From Anaerolineales bacterium (GTDB lineage: Bacteria > Chloroflexota > Anaerolineae > 4572-78 > NAK82): a stretch of 10,138 nucleotides of DNA. The notes beneath the pieces are model-generated. The model saw only the letters and a program-made list of their open reading frames with translations. It searched no databases and had not been told where the DNA came from. The position numbers and the translations under genes are program-made. The DNA is taken from assembly GCA_024643945.1 (NCBI GenBank), contig JAHELX010000173.1:1-10138 (forward strand). Direction: 5' to 3'. This document shows, piece by piece, positions 1-7,426 of the stretch. Position 1 is the stretch's first letter; every line of letters starts with the position of its first letter.

Positions 1-92
1 GCCTTGTAGACAGTCGCCATGCCACCCAGGCCGATCTGCTCGACGATGCGGTATCGGCCTTCGCCTAGCGTATCTCCAACCAAGTCGGGCAT
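1..92 (-). CDS. Ser/Thr protein kinase, PknB-like (N-terminal fragment)
   Basis: Only the first 30 codons are inside the window; the gene continues past the left edge. The translation starts MPDLVGDTLGEGRYRI and then shows a kinase glycine-rich ATP-binding loop, I20-GLGGMATVYK-30, typical of bacterial Hanks-type Ser/Thr kinases of the PknB family. These phosphorylate proteins on Ser/Thr and usually have a C-terminal membrane or sensor part, which cannot be seen here. The ATG at 92 is preceded by AGGAG (99-103) with a 6-nt spacer, which supports this start over an in-frame GTG at 110. It lies 138 nt downstream of the DUF92 stop and has a TATAAT-like -10 in that gap, so it is probably transcribed separately. 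The kinase assignment is firm; its substrate is unknown. Confidence 0.85.
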   Translation of the reverse strand, partial: MPDLVGDTLGEGRYRIVEQIGLGGMATVYK

Positions 93-135
93 TGCTGACT
101 CCTGGGTCACCACAAATGCGCCTGCTTTAATAGTT

Positions 136-164
136 ATTATATCATATTTTCGACCTTTGCGTAC
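136..164 (-). promoter_or_regulatory. Possible promoter of the kinase gene
   Basis: On the minus strand a perfect TATAAT (136-141) lies about 45 nt upstream of the kinase ATG. It sits in the most AT-rich stretch of the gap between the kinase and the DUF92 gene. With a 17-bp spacer the -35 position (159-164) reads GTACGC, a poor match, so this is either a weak or regulated promoter or a chance -10. I saw no good terminator for the DUF92 transcript in this 138-nt gap. Confidence 0.4.
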
Positions 165-230
165 TTCTTGTGGGTAGTACTCATTGGCTAAAGGCACAAC
201 TCTCTGCGTTGGCCAGTATATTCGCCTTTG

Positions 231-1067
231 CTAGACCAACCATGCGGCCAATCCAGCGGCGACCAGGGCACCGATACCTGAGCTGATGAAATTAACCATA
301 TCGTTGTTCAACCAACTCCAACCTCGCAGCGGGTACGATCGGGAACCGCAACGGTGTACGGCCTGCTCGGTCTCCGTGTTGCATACCTGGCAGTAGTAAA
401 TGCGCTGCACGCTGGCGCCAAGCAGACTATCGAAGAAGGCTCCAGCCAGCCCGCTCACTCCGCCAATTGGAAGTAGCGGCCATACCATCGCGATGGCAAT
501 CGGTTGGCCGAGCGCCAGGCGTTCGCCCGCGATGAAGAGAAGGGCGCACGACCCAATGAATAGCCCGCCGCCCAGCGCTGCCAGGGAACCGTCACAGGTG
601 ACACCTCCCGAGGTGCCAGGTGGTACCGCCTGCCATGTGGTGACCAGGCGAGGGGTCTGCCGGCTGAGGACGCCGACTTCGGTAGCCCAGGTATCGCTGT
701 TAACGGTGGCCATTGCCCCAACAAAGGCGGCAAGCAATATCGGATGAGATGACAGGCTATATGCCAGGGCCAGCAACACGCCCAGACCGCCGTTGGCTAG
801 CGTCTGGCCCAAGTCACGGCGGTGCCCCTTGGCAAACTTGTCGCTCACAGCTCCTTTGTCAGCCCGGCGGTAGAGGGAAAGCAGGCTGGAGAATGCAAAA
901 AAGACGACGAGGAGCAATCCCCACGCCCATCCGCCAAAGCCAACAATGAGTGTGCCCACGACGATGGCGCCAACAGCCCCACTGACCGTGAGGGCCCCTT
1001 GGCGGTAGCCTACAAGACCAATGAAGCTACTGAAAACGAGTCCCAGGAGGAATCTGAGGGTGAGCAA
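231..1067 (-). CDS. DUF92 family integral membrane protein
   Basis: A hydrophobic protein of 278 aa with several membrane helices. It shows the landmarks of the DUF92 (TMEM19-like) family: a conserved polar stretch NSDTWATEVG (123-132), a G-TSGGVT loop (151-157), FDSLLGA (212-218), a Cys/His segment C226-x2-C229...H238-x-C240, and a C-terminal WLNNDMVN (252-259). The best-known member is plant VTE6, a phytyl-phosphate kinase of tocopherol synthesis. Related folds act on prenyl or dolichyl phosphates, so a polyprenyl or isoprenoid phosphate kinase role is plausible but inferred. The start is a TTG at 1065-1067, just after the PH/DUF1648 stop (6 nt apart), with AAGGG close upstream. No in-frame ATG lies near the N-terminus, and the first membrane helix begins at residue 4. 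It is probably the last gene of the minus-strand operon. Confidence 0.85.
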   Translation of the reverse strand: MLTLRFLLGLVFSSFIGLVGYRQGALTVSGAVGAIVVGTLIVGFGGWAWGLLLVVFFAFSSLLSLYRRADKGAVSDKFAKGHRRDLGQTLANGGLGVLLALAYSLSSHPILLAAFVGAMATVNSDTWATEVGVLSRQTPRLVTTWQAVPPGTSGGVTCDGSLAALGGGLFIGSCALLFIAGERLALGQPIAIAMVWPLLPIGGVSGLAGAFFDSLLGASVQRIYYCQVCNTETEQAVHRCGSRSYPLRGWSWLNNDMVNFISSGIGALVAAGLAAWLV

Positions 1068-1073
1068 TGTCCC

Positions 1074-2006
1074 TTATCCGACGATGGTAAACACGGCACC
1101 CCACACCAGCATTTGCAGGACCAATCCACCGCTCCAAACCAGGTAAGCCGCGATGCGCTGCCGGCGATAGACGGCCACCCCCAAGCCCAGGTCAAGCGCC
1201 AACATCAGCAAGGCCACCCGGGGCAGCCGCAAAATCTCGGCCCGGGGGGCAATGCGGTCGGCCTGGCCCAACACGTCGAAGTGAAAGGGAAGGATTGCCG
1301 GCAATCGATCGTAGACAAGAGCCAGATAGCCATACAGAGCCAGGTTCGCCAGCAGACTGAGTCCCATCAATGTCCAGGTCCATCGGTCGCGCCAGATGGG
1401 CAGGTCCAGGAACCAAGCCCTCTGTTCTTCCTCCCGCCAGTATTGAGTCGGTCCCAAGGGACGACGCACGCGCCAGGCTTCAATGAAGGCATCCGCGTCA
1501 CGGGGTGACACGACGTAAGCACAATCAGGGGTGAGAACCACGGTACTCTGGGCCAGGGATGCGGTGGTGAATACACGCGCGGGCTCGTCCCCGGGGAGTT
1601 GGGCACGCCCGGCTCGCAACCCAGGCCAGGCTACTCCCCGGAAGGCCCGCCAACTAGACGGCCCATCCCCTCCGACGCTGACTTCGCTGCCCGGTATTAT
1701 CGCCTGGATACGTTCCATTGGCACCACCAATCTGGACGCACCCCAGCAAATCACCAACCCATTGCGGTCCAATCGGTAGCGCAGACGCAAGGCAGCGATG
1801 GACCAGTAAAGCAGAAGAGCTAATAGCACCAGATCCAGTAGCACAGCCAGGCTCAGGCCAGCACCCAGCGGTGAAAGGGGTTGACGCAAAGAAAACTCCC
1901 CTTTGGAGACAAGCACACTTATCAGGGCAATTGCCCCGGCCACCAGGGCCACCGAGATCGCCGGTCCAATGCAAACGCTCCGAGAAAAAGATGTCTTAAA
2001 CTCCAC
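1074..2006 (-). CDS. Membrane protein with bacterial PH domain and DUF1648-like segment
   Basis: With a GTG start at 2006 this is a 310-aa protein. GGGAGG (2013-2018) with a 6-nt spacer supports that start; a longer frame to 2063 would overlap surE and lacks such a site. Two N-terminal membrane helices (about 12-33 and 50-72) precede a cytoplasmic bacterial PH-like domain (about 73-178). The PH part shows RYRLDRNGLVI, a WPGLRAGR segment after W127, VFTTAS, and a closing VVSPRDADAFIEAW. Three more helices follow (about 210-231, 262-280, 286-309). A DUF1648-like motif lies between the first two of these: LPFHFDVLGQADR (239-251), matching the family's P-x-H-x(4)-G-x-x-D/R pattern. The function is unknown; related bacterial proteins are loosely linked to envelope homeostasis. 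It lies 19 nt after surE and 6 nt before the DUF92 gene, so co-transcription is likely. Confidence 0.8.
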   Translation of the reverse strand: MEFKTSFSRSVCIGPAISVALVAGAIALISVLVSKGEFSLRQPLSPLGAGLSLAVLLDLVLLALLLYWSIAALRLRYRLDRNGLVICWGASRLVVPMERIQAIIPGSEVSVGGDGPSSWRAFRGVAWPGLRAGRAQLPGDEPARVFTTASLAQSTVVLTPDCAYVVSPRDADAFIEAWRVRRPLGPTQYWREEEQRAWFLDLPIWRDRWTWTLMGLSLLANLALYGYLALVYDRLPAILPFHFDVLGQADRIAPRAEILRLPRVALLMLALDLGLGVAVYRRQRIAAYLVWSGGLVLQMLVWGAVFTIVG

Positions 2007-2025
2007 ACTGTGCCTCCCATAGGTC

Positions 2026-2787
2026 CTACGAAAGTTGGAGGTTCCAGCGACGCATGTCTTCACGGAAGTGGTAGGCAGTCATATCCAGGGTTACCGGCGT
2101 GACAGACACGTAGCCGTTGGCGACAGCCCAGATATCGGTACCGCTGTCGGGTACGCCACTAGGCGGATTGCCGCCAATCCAATAATAGGGGCGTCCGCGC
2201 GGATCTGTGCGAGAGACCAGCTCGTCTCGATACACGCGTCGCCCCAGCCGGGTGACGGCCACGCCCTTCACCTCGTCCCATGAGATGGCAGGAAAGTTGA
2301 CGTTGAGGAACATATCGGCCGGCAGGCCATGGCGTTCTACATACTGCACCAACCGGGCAGCGAAGCTGGCTGGGCCACTGTAGTCCACTGACTCGAAAGA
2401 GTCGAAGGAGAAGGCAATAGCCGGGATGCCATTGATCACACCCTCAACAGCGGCAGCCACCGTGCCCGAGTAGAAGATGTCGTAGCCCAAGTTAGCTCCC
2501 CGGTTGATACCAGAGACGATGAGGTCTAGTTTACGCTCGATGATGCCCAGAAAGGCAAGCGCCACGCAATCAGATGGCGCGCCGCTAGAGGAGAACCCCT
2601 GCGAACCATCCGGCAATGTCGCCGGGTCAACGCGTAAGGGTTTGTGCATCGTCTTAGGGTGACCTGAGGCAGACCAATTGTGATCAGGGGCAAAGACGAT
2701 AGTCTCAGCGACCTGATCCAACGCCTGTTTGAAGGGCATCAAAGCCGAGGCATCAATTCCATCGTCATTGGTCACGAGAACGTACAT
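2026..2787 (-). CDS. surE: 5'/3'-nucleotidase SurE
   Basis: SurE is a cytoplasmic metal-dependent phosphatase that removes phosphate from 5'- and 3'-nucleoside monophosphates, and from short polyphosphate in some species. At 253 aa the protein has the usual length. It carries the family signature from residue 1: MYVLVTNDDGID, with metal ligands D8 and D9, S39 in PDHNWSASGH, and N95 in VSGINRGANLG. SGAPSDCVA (68-76) and YSGTVAAA (about 106-113) are also typical. The ATG at 2787 has GGAGG (2794-2798) with a 6-nt spacer and places the conserved N-terminus exactly; an in-frame extension to 2859 would overlap the upstream glycosyltransferase gene and is not supported. It sits 49 nt after that gene and 19 nt before the PH/DUF1648 gene. 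Confidence 0.95.
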   Translation of the reverse strand: MYVLVTNDDGIDASALMPFKQALDQVAETIVFAPDHNWSASGHPKTMHKPLRVDPATLPDGSQGFSSSGAPSDCVALAFLGIIERKLDLIVSGINRGANLGYDIFYSGTVAAAVEGVINGIPAIAFSFDSFESVDYSGPASFAARLVQYVERHGLPADMFLNVNFPAISWDEVKGVAVTRLGRRVYRDELVSRTDPRGRPYYWIGGNPPSGVPDSGTDIWAVANGYVSVTPVTLDMTAYHFREDMRRWNLQLS

Positions 2788-2836
2788 AGCAAACCTCCAT
2801 ACCATTATATTCCATCTTTGGCTGAACGTCCGGCAT

Positions 2837-5431
2837 TTACTCGGAGATGAATATCTCACCTAACCTAATGCCTGGCGCGTCGCCGGCCATCAACCAGGAC
2901 CCTGAAGGATCATGCCAGCCAACGAACACCTGATACAGTCCCCCCGGCAAATCAGACGGAAGGGTCAAATCAAATCGATCACGCACCCATTGCCCAGCCA
3001 CCCAACGCCCGGTGGGATAATCGCCATCCAATGGCTGTCGAGTCCCCAGCACGACCCGCTGGCCCCAGGGATTGACCAGCCACAATTCCAGCGGATAATC
3101 AGTGTCCGGTGTAGCCTGCGCCTGCCAGAAGAGCGCAACATGTACCGAGCCGCCTGGCTTTAAGAAACGGGGGTCTATCGAGTAACCATGCAAGGTGAAG
3201 AGTTCGCCCGCAGTCACGTCAATGGGGTTAGGCACAGGAAACTGGTCGGGCAGCAGAGGCGCGACGGCGATAGATGGAGTGATGGTACGCAATGTAACGG
3301 CAATAACGGAAGACTGATCGACTGCATCACCCTCTGGGTACTTCGCCCCCCCAGGATACTTCACAAGCATTGGCAAAGGTTGGCCAAGACCTCGATCCTC
3401 CAGGCCAACAACCAATGTATACTCCAGCGGCGGCAGATCTGGAGGGAGAGGCAACTCAAACCACTGAAACACCTGAACCCCCGGTTGCCAATCGACCACA
3501 GCGTAACCATTAGCGTCAGCCTGAGCCCAGGTATAGCCATGCCGGTCACGCAAATGGACAAAAAAGGCATAGTCGGGGTCACCAGGCACGTCGCGCAGCG
3601 GCTGCCAGTGAAGCAACAGGTGCAACGTCTCGCCAGCCTGGGCTTTGCCCTCGAGCTGGTAGCCCAACAGTTGTGCAATCCCCGAAGAGGACACAGCCTC
3701 GGATGAAAGCGTTTTCCCCGTATCAGACAAGTCGTCACTCACTACAGCATCCAGCGGAGCATCCAAGGTGAACTGCACTCCGGGCTTCAGCCGGTAAGTT
3801 GTGATATCGGCCCCCTGCGTCTCAAGCTGCAAAAAGCCAAGCCAACGGGGGTGAGGCGGTGCCGAGCGGGGGAAGATATAGACCGGATCCAGGTCAGCTC
3901 CGGGCGGGGGCAGCAAAAAGGTTTGCGGCCCATTGAACCAGACGATAAAAGGCGGGCGGTGGTGCATTTGCAGGTCGAGTCGGAAGCGGTCCCAATCACG
4001 GTAGTAGGCAGCAGAGAGGACAATAGGCCCGTCTAAGTCCGCGGTCTCAAGATAATGGGCGACTTCAGTGAAGTCAGCGCCATAGATGGCACGCGCTTCA
4101 GCGTCGGCTGCCCAGCGACCAAAGTAGTCGCGCACCGTGAGCCAACCGCTGGCCGCCAGGTACAGAGCCAGCGCTGGTAAGGCTAATCGTTGGGCCGCCG
4201 CGGGAATACGCGGGGCCAGCCACATCCCTACACTCAAAATACCCAACGCCCAAAAGATATAAGTCGGCGGCAAGGCACCAATAGTCCGCAAGAAGTGAGG
4301 ACTCTCGCCAGTGATGAAATCAGGGACCAGCATTACCAGCCACCAGATGAGCAGAAAGGCGTAAGGAGCAGCCTGTCGTGCGGGGCGGCGTAGCCTTGCC
4401 AGCGACACAACCAGCCCGACATGAAAGAAAATCGCCCCCAGCGGATAGAAGACAGGGCGACCAGCCAGCCCATAACGACTGGTATCGGCGCCCACCAGAC
4501 TGAACATCCCCAAAGTACGCAACGTATCACTGATCAGGGGGCGTGGATCACCGGCCAGCGCCAGCGGCAAATTGAGCACCTGCCCCGCTCGCCGTCCAAA
4601 CATATCAGGATGGCTCAAATAATAGAGACCTAAGGGAGCAAAGACCAGCCCCCATACGGCAAAGAAAATAGCCACCCCCAGCCAATGCTCACGCCGCACC
4701 TGGCCGCGTAGTAGCCAATAGCCAAAGAAGAGCAGAGGGACAAAGGGCAAGAAACGGCTGGAGAGATAGGTGTACATCGCTGCTCCCAGCCATACACCGC
4801 CCAGTGCAAAGTAAGCCCAGCGACGGCCTGGGCTCAATCCGCTACCCGAACCAATCTGCTGGCTAGCAGTCAATCCCCGCCAGAAGCAGTAGAAAGCTGG
4901 CAATTCCATCAAGGGGAGGGTCACCGCGCGTAAGGCTAGCCGGCTGACGAAGATGGCCCAGAAGGAGAGACTCACCCCAAGAGCAGCCAGCCAGGCCCCC
5001 CAACGAGCCGCCCGGATTTCAGTCGAAGCCAGCAAACGGCGGGTCAGGGCGTAGGTAAGCGGGATGGTCAGCAACCCGGCTGTCACATTCACCAGTCGCA
5101 TGGCGACAGGTGTGATGCCAAATAGCCGCAGGTAAAGGGCCTGCCAGTAAACGATGAGGGGCTCAATGCCGTTGTAGATATCAAAGAAAACGTCACGGCG
5201 ACCGAGTAGCCACACCTCCAGTGCCGTAACTCCGATGTACGCTTCGTCATGGGAGAGCCCAGGTGGCACCCGGTCGAGGACAACCAGGCGCAGCGCCGCT
5301 CCAACCAACAACAAGCCGAGCACCCCTATCTTGATTATCCTGGCCTGAGACAAAGTCAGCGCAGAGGGGGGAAGGGGAGCAACGGGGGAATCAAGCTGTG
5401 ACGAATGTTTCACAGGCGTCCAATTTCCCAT
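2837..5431 (-). CDS. GT39-like membrane glycosyltransferase with duplicated C-terminal beta-sandwich
   Basis: An 864-aa protein of the GT-C class (PMT/ArnT-like). These enzymes use polyprenyl-phosphate sugars at the outer face of the membrane. After a short cytoplasmic tail, the first helix (about 32-52) leads into GLSHDEAYIG, where D62-E63 is the acidic catalytic pair of the first external loop. NGIEPLIVYWQALYLRLFGITPVAMRL-like residues (87-113, quoted in part: GIEPLIVYW) follow, as in GT39 proteins. About ten further helices run to about residue 432. A periplasmic or external domain (about 440-550) follows, and then two similar beta-rich modules (about 585-690 and 745-860). The acceptor, protein or glycan, is unknown. 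The ATG at 5431 has only a weak ribosome site; a GTG seven codons in (V7) is an alternative. It follows the sulfatase-like gene after 110 nt containing a strong hairpin. Confidence 0.85.
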   Translation of the reverse strand: MGNWTPVKHSSQLDSPVAPLPPSALTLSQARIIKIGVLGLLLVGAALRLVVLDRVPPGLSHDEAYIGVTALEVWLLGRRDVFFDIYNGIEPLIVYWQALYLRLFGITPVAMRLVNVTAGLLTIPLTYALTRRLLASTEIRAARWGAWLAALGVSLSFWAIFVSRLALRAVTLPLMELPAFYCFWRGLTASQQIGSGSGLSPGRRWAYFALGGVWLGAAMYTYLSSRFLPFVPLLFFGYWLLRGQVRREHWLGVAIFFAVWGLVFAPLGLYYLSHPDMFGRRAGQVLNLPLALAGDPRPLISDTLRTLGMFSLVGADTSRYGLAGRPVFYPLGAIFFHVGLVVSLARLRRPARQAAPYAFLLIWWLVMLVPDFITGESPHFLRTIGALPPTYIFWALGILSVGMWLAPRIPAAAQRLALPALALYLAASGWLTVRDYFGRWAADAEARAIYGADFTEVAHYLETADLDGPIVLSAAYYRDWDRFRLDLQMHHRPPFIVWFNGPQTFLLPPPGADLDPVYIFPRSAPPHPRWLGFLQLETQGADITTYRLKPGVQFTLDAPLDAVVSDDLSDTGKTLSSEAVSSSGIAQLLGYQLEGKAQAGETLHLLLHWQPLRDVPGDPDYAFFVHLRDRHGYTWAQADANGYAVVDWQPGVQVFQWFELPLPPDLPPLEYTLVVGLEDRGLGQPLPMLVKYPGGAKYPEGDAVDQSSVIAVTLRTITPSIAVAPLLPDQFPVPNPIDVTAGELFTLHGYSIDPRFLKPGGSVHVALFWQAQATPDTDYPLELWLVNPWGQRVVLGTRQPLDGDYPTGRWVAGQWVRDRFDLTLPSDLPGGLYQVFVGWHDPSGSWLMAGDAPGIRLGEIFISE

Positions 5432-5461
5432 TTCGACTGCTTACAACTTTGATGCTAACCC

Positions 5462-5521
5462 AATACGCAGTACGAAATACGCAGTACCCAATACGTATCC
5501 TGTATTGCGTACTGCGTATTG
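5462..5521. repeat. 14-bp tandem repeat with inverted copy forming a strong hairpin
   Basis: AATACGCAGTAC occurs at 5462-5473 and again at 5476-5487, and AATACG starts a third time at 5490, giving a 14-bp period. An inverted copy follows: 5476-5494 pairs with 5502-5520 in 18 of 19 positions around a 7-nt loop (5495-5501). It lies between the stop of the sulfatase-like gene and the start of the glycosyltransferase gene. There is no T-tract on either strand, so it is not a classical intrinsic terminator. It may be a dispersed intergenic repeat, an mRNA-processing or stabilising hairpin, or a protein-binding site. Confidence 0.85.
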
Positions 5522-5541
5522 TGACGCGATAATAAGAATCT

Positions 5542-7134
5542 CTATTCTATGTAACCCAACGCTCGCAAGCGGTCCGCCAGGGCCTCGTCGTCCAGGCTTA
5601 GTTGGCGAGACGCCTCCCAGTTACTCGGACGCCGCTCTTGGGCCTGCTCTACAAAGGTGGTCAAAATGCTCCCAAGCTGGGCCACTTCGCCGCGGTGACT
5701 GTCGAGCAGGTTGCGAGTTTCGCCTGGATCTTCTACTACATCGAATAGTTCATCCGGCTCGTCACCTACTGTAATCAGCTTATAGTGTCCCCGATAAACA
5801 GCACGACGCATCAAGCGACAACGGAAGGTATCAATGGCGGCCGGATCCATGTTTTGCATTAAGGCCAACAATGTATCAGGCGTGTACGCCTCGGCGAAAA
5901 CTGTCTCACGCTCCGGGTCGGAGCCGTTAAGAGAACGGGCCAGGCTCAACCCTTCCACGTCTATCGGCGCGCCGTGACCATTTGCGCCATTACCATCGGG
6001 GGAAATCCCCGCCGCTTCCAGCACTGAGTGAAACAGGCGCCGGGTTGAGACCAACCGCGAGACCCGTTTCCCAGCCGGGTATAGCCTGGGATAGCGGACG
6101 ATGAGCGGCACGCGCACCAGGTCATCATAGGCTACTAACGAATGTCCCACAAAATTATGGTGGTTCATCCCCTCGCCGTGATCTGAGGTGATGATAACCA
6201 TAGTATTGTCACGCACCTCCGGCTGGTTTAAATAATTAAAAAGGCGATGTAGCAGATGGTCCTGATAGGCCACCTCGGCGTCATGCAGGTCATTGAGAAT
6301 GCGGTCGGCGACCTGGCTGAGCGGCTGGGTGAGAGGGATCATCCAGCGATAAGTCTGGGTGTTGTAATAGCGCATAAAGTCGATCGCTTCGCGGTCTTTC
6401 CGATAATATGGGGCAAACTTGCGGATAAAGCGCGGCGGTGGCCAATAAGGCAGGTGAGTTTCCATCAAATTGATGAAGGTAAAAAGGGGCCGACGTGGCT
6501 CAGTGCTTCCGTGAATCCGCATGTAGCCTACCACATCCCGCAGAGAGCGGCGTGTGTTTCCTTTGAAGTTAGCGTATCGCAGCCAGAGAGAGGATAGGAA
6601 CGGATTCATTGCAATGCGCAGCAACAGATTATTGTGTGCAAATTGATTCTGAATCGGCCCTGTAATACGGCGCATCAAGCGCACGTAGGTCTCAAAGAGC
6701 CGGCCCCACAGCTTAGGCCGCGACTTAGAGATATCAGGGGGATTGGGTACCGCACCCCCATAGTTGTAGAACTCTTCAAAGCCCCGGTCCAGACCATTTT
6801 GCACCACCCCCAACAACGGGTTATTGCAAAAGCCAGCCGTGGCGTAGCCATTTTGATTCAGCAATTCCGCCAGCGTTACCTGATCATCACCCAGCGTTTC
6901 GTAGACTTGCGTCATCATATGTGTGGTGGGATACTCGCCGGTGAACAACGAGGCATGCGCGGGGATGGTCCATTGGGCGGGCACGATGGCACGCTCGAAC
7001 AGAGTGGCCCCTTCAGCAAATTCATCTATATAGGGAGTGGTGTCACGTGGATATCCGTAGCAAGACAGACGATCCGCCCGATGGGTATCGAGTATTATGA
7101 ACACAATATCCGGCCTGAATGATGTTCTTAACAT
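5542..7134 (-). CDS. Sulfatase-like AlkP-superfamily hydrolase/transferase, Thr nucleophile
   Basis: A 530-aa protein of the sulfatase branch of the alkaline phosphatase superfamily, with no signal peptide, so probably cytoplasmic. It opens with RPDIVFIILDTHRADRLSCYG, where D16 is a metal ligand, followed by WTIPAHASLFTG (55-66). The nucleophile position is T56. H227 lies in the METHLPY segment, D318-H319 in SDHGEG, and H331 in VGHS. It ends LRALGYIE, a common ending in this family. True type I sulfatases need Cys or Ser in C/S-x-P-x-R to make formylglycine; here the motif is T-I-P-A-H, so sulfate ester hydrolysis by that mechanism is not expected. A phosphodiesterase, phosphatase or phosphotransferase activity is possible. 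The ATG at 7134 has GAGAGG (7139-7144) upstream. It is the first gene of the minus-strand run, with its own promoter in the divergent region. Confidence 0.85.
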   Translation of the reverse strand: MLRTSFRPDIVFIILDTHRADRLSCYGYPRDTTPYIDEFAEGATLFERAIVPAQWTIPAHASLFTGEYPTTHMMTQVYETLGDDQVTLAELLNQNGYATAGFCNNPLLGVVQNGLDRGFEEFYNYGGAVPNPPDISKSRPKLWGRLFETYVRLMRRITGPIQNQFAHNNLLLRIAMNPFLSSLWLRYANFKGNTRRSLRDVVGYMRIHGSTEPRRPLFTFINLMETHLPYWPPPRFIRKFAPYYRKDREAIDFMRYYNTQTYRWMIPLTQPLSQVADRILNDLHDAEVAYQDHLLHRLFNYLNQPEVRDNTMVIITSDHGEGMNHHNFVGHSLVAYDDLVRVPLIVRYPRLYPAGKRVSRLVSTRRLFHSVLEAAGISPDGNGANGHGAPIDVEGLSLARSLNGSDPERETVFAEAYTPDTLLALMQNMDPAAIDTFRCRLMRRAVYRGHYKLITVGDEPDELFDVVEDPGETRNLLDSHRGEVAQLGSILTTFVEQAQERRPSNWEASRQLSLDDEALADRLRALGYIE

Positions 7135-7176
7135 CTTACCTCTCTTTTATCTACTATGCCTAACCTGTACCTTAAG

Positions 7177-7205
7177 AATATACACCCGATGGGTCATAAG
7201 CACAA
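7177..7205 (-). promoter_or_regulatory. Sigma70-like promoter of the sulfatase-like gene
   Basis: On the minus strand TTGTGC (7200-7205) is followed after exactly 17 bp by TATATT (7177-7182). Transcription would start near 7170, giving a leader of about 35 nt with a ribosome site at 7139-7144. The -35 hexamer is the same TTGTGC as in the sat promoter, but here it is not part of an inverted repeat. Confidence 0.65.
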
Positions 7206-7315
7206 ACCTAATCCAGATTCATTAAAAAAATCCACCGAACATGCTCCCCTTAAGCCCCCAGGTGAGTATCGCTCGTCGTCTGAATTGGGGGGCATTCCAT
7301 CTTATGTTAGGTGTA

Positions 7316-7344
7316 GGGGAGCGGTGCCCGCGCCCCTTCTTTTT
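7316..7344 (+). terminator. Intrinsic-terminator-like hairpin without an upstream gene
   Basis: GGGGAGCGG (7316-7324) pairs with CCGCGCCCC (7328-7336) in 8 of 9 positions (one A-G mismatch) around a TGC loop. TTCTTTTT (7337-7344) follows. This is the form of a Rho-independent terminator on the plus strand; the minus strand has no matching T-tract. No plus-strand gene lies upstream of it in the window, so it could end a small RNA, act in an extended sat leader, insulate sat, or be a fragment of a dispersed repeat. Confidence 0.5.
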
Positions 7345-7426
7345 CCCAAAATTGGGATAGAGCCTCTGAATTGCTATAACGGGATGGCTGTGCTACTATT
7401 CCATTTTGGTGGCAGGGCGCAGGATG

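Noticed and set aside
194..199. A further TTGTGC on the minus strand as a -35 box for the kinase
   Set aside because: At 17-bp spacing the -10 position reads TACCCA, a poor match, and the good TATAAT is too far away to pair with it.
822..1508. 228-codon plus-strand open frame
   Set aside because: It spans the junction of the DUF92 and PH/DUF1648 genes on the opposite strand, has a Gln/Pro/Ser-rich antisense-type composition and no recognisable domain.
3188..3706. 172-codon plus-strand open frame
   Set aside because: Antisense to the well-supported C-terminal modules of the glycosyltransferase; no ribosome site and no domain.
5462..5521. Repeat cluster as a CRISPR array
   Set aside because: Units are 12-14 bp with essentially no spacers and one copy is inverted; no cas genes are present.
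7279..7373. 9-bp direct repeat TCTGAATTG (7279-7287 and 7365-7373) flanking the terminator-like hairpin, as a possible target-site duplication
   Set aside because: A 9-bp match within a few hundred bases is not rare by chance, and the segment between shows no terminal inverted repeats.
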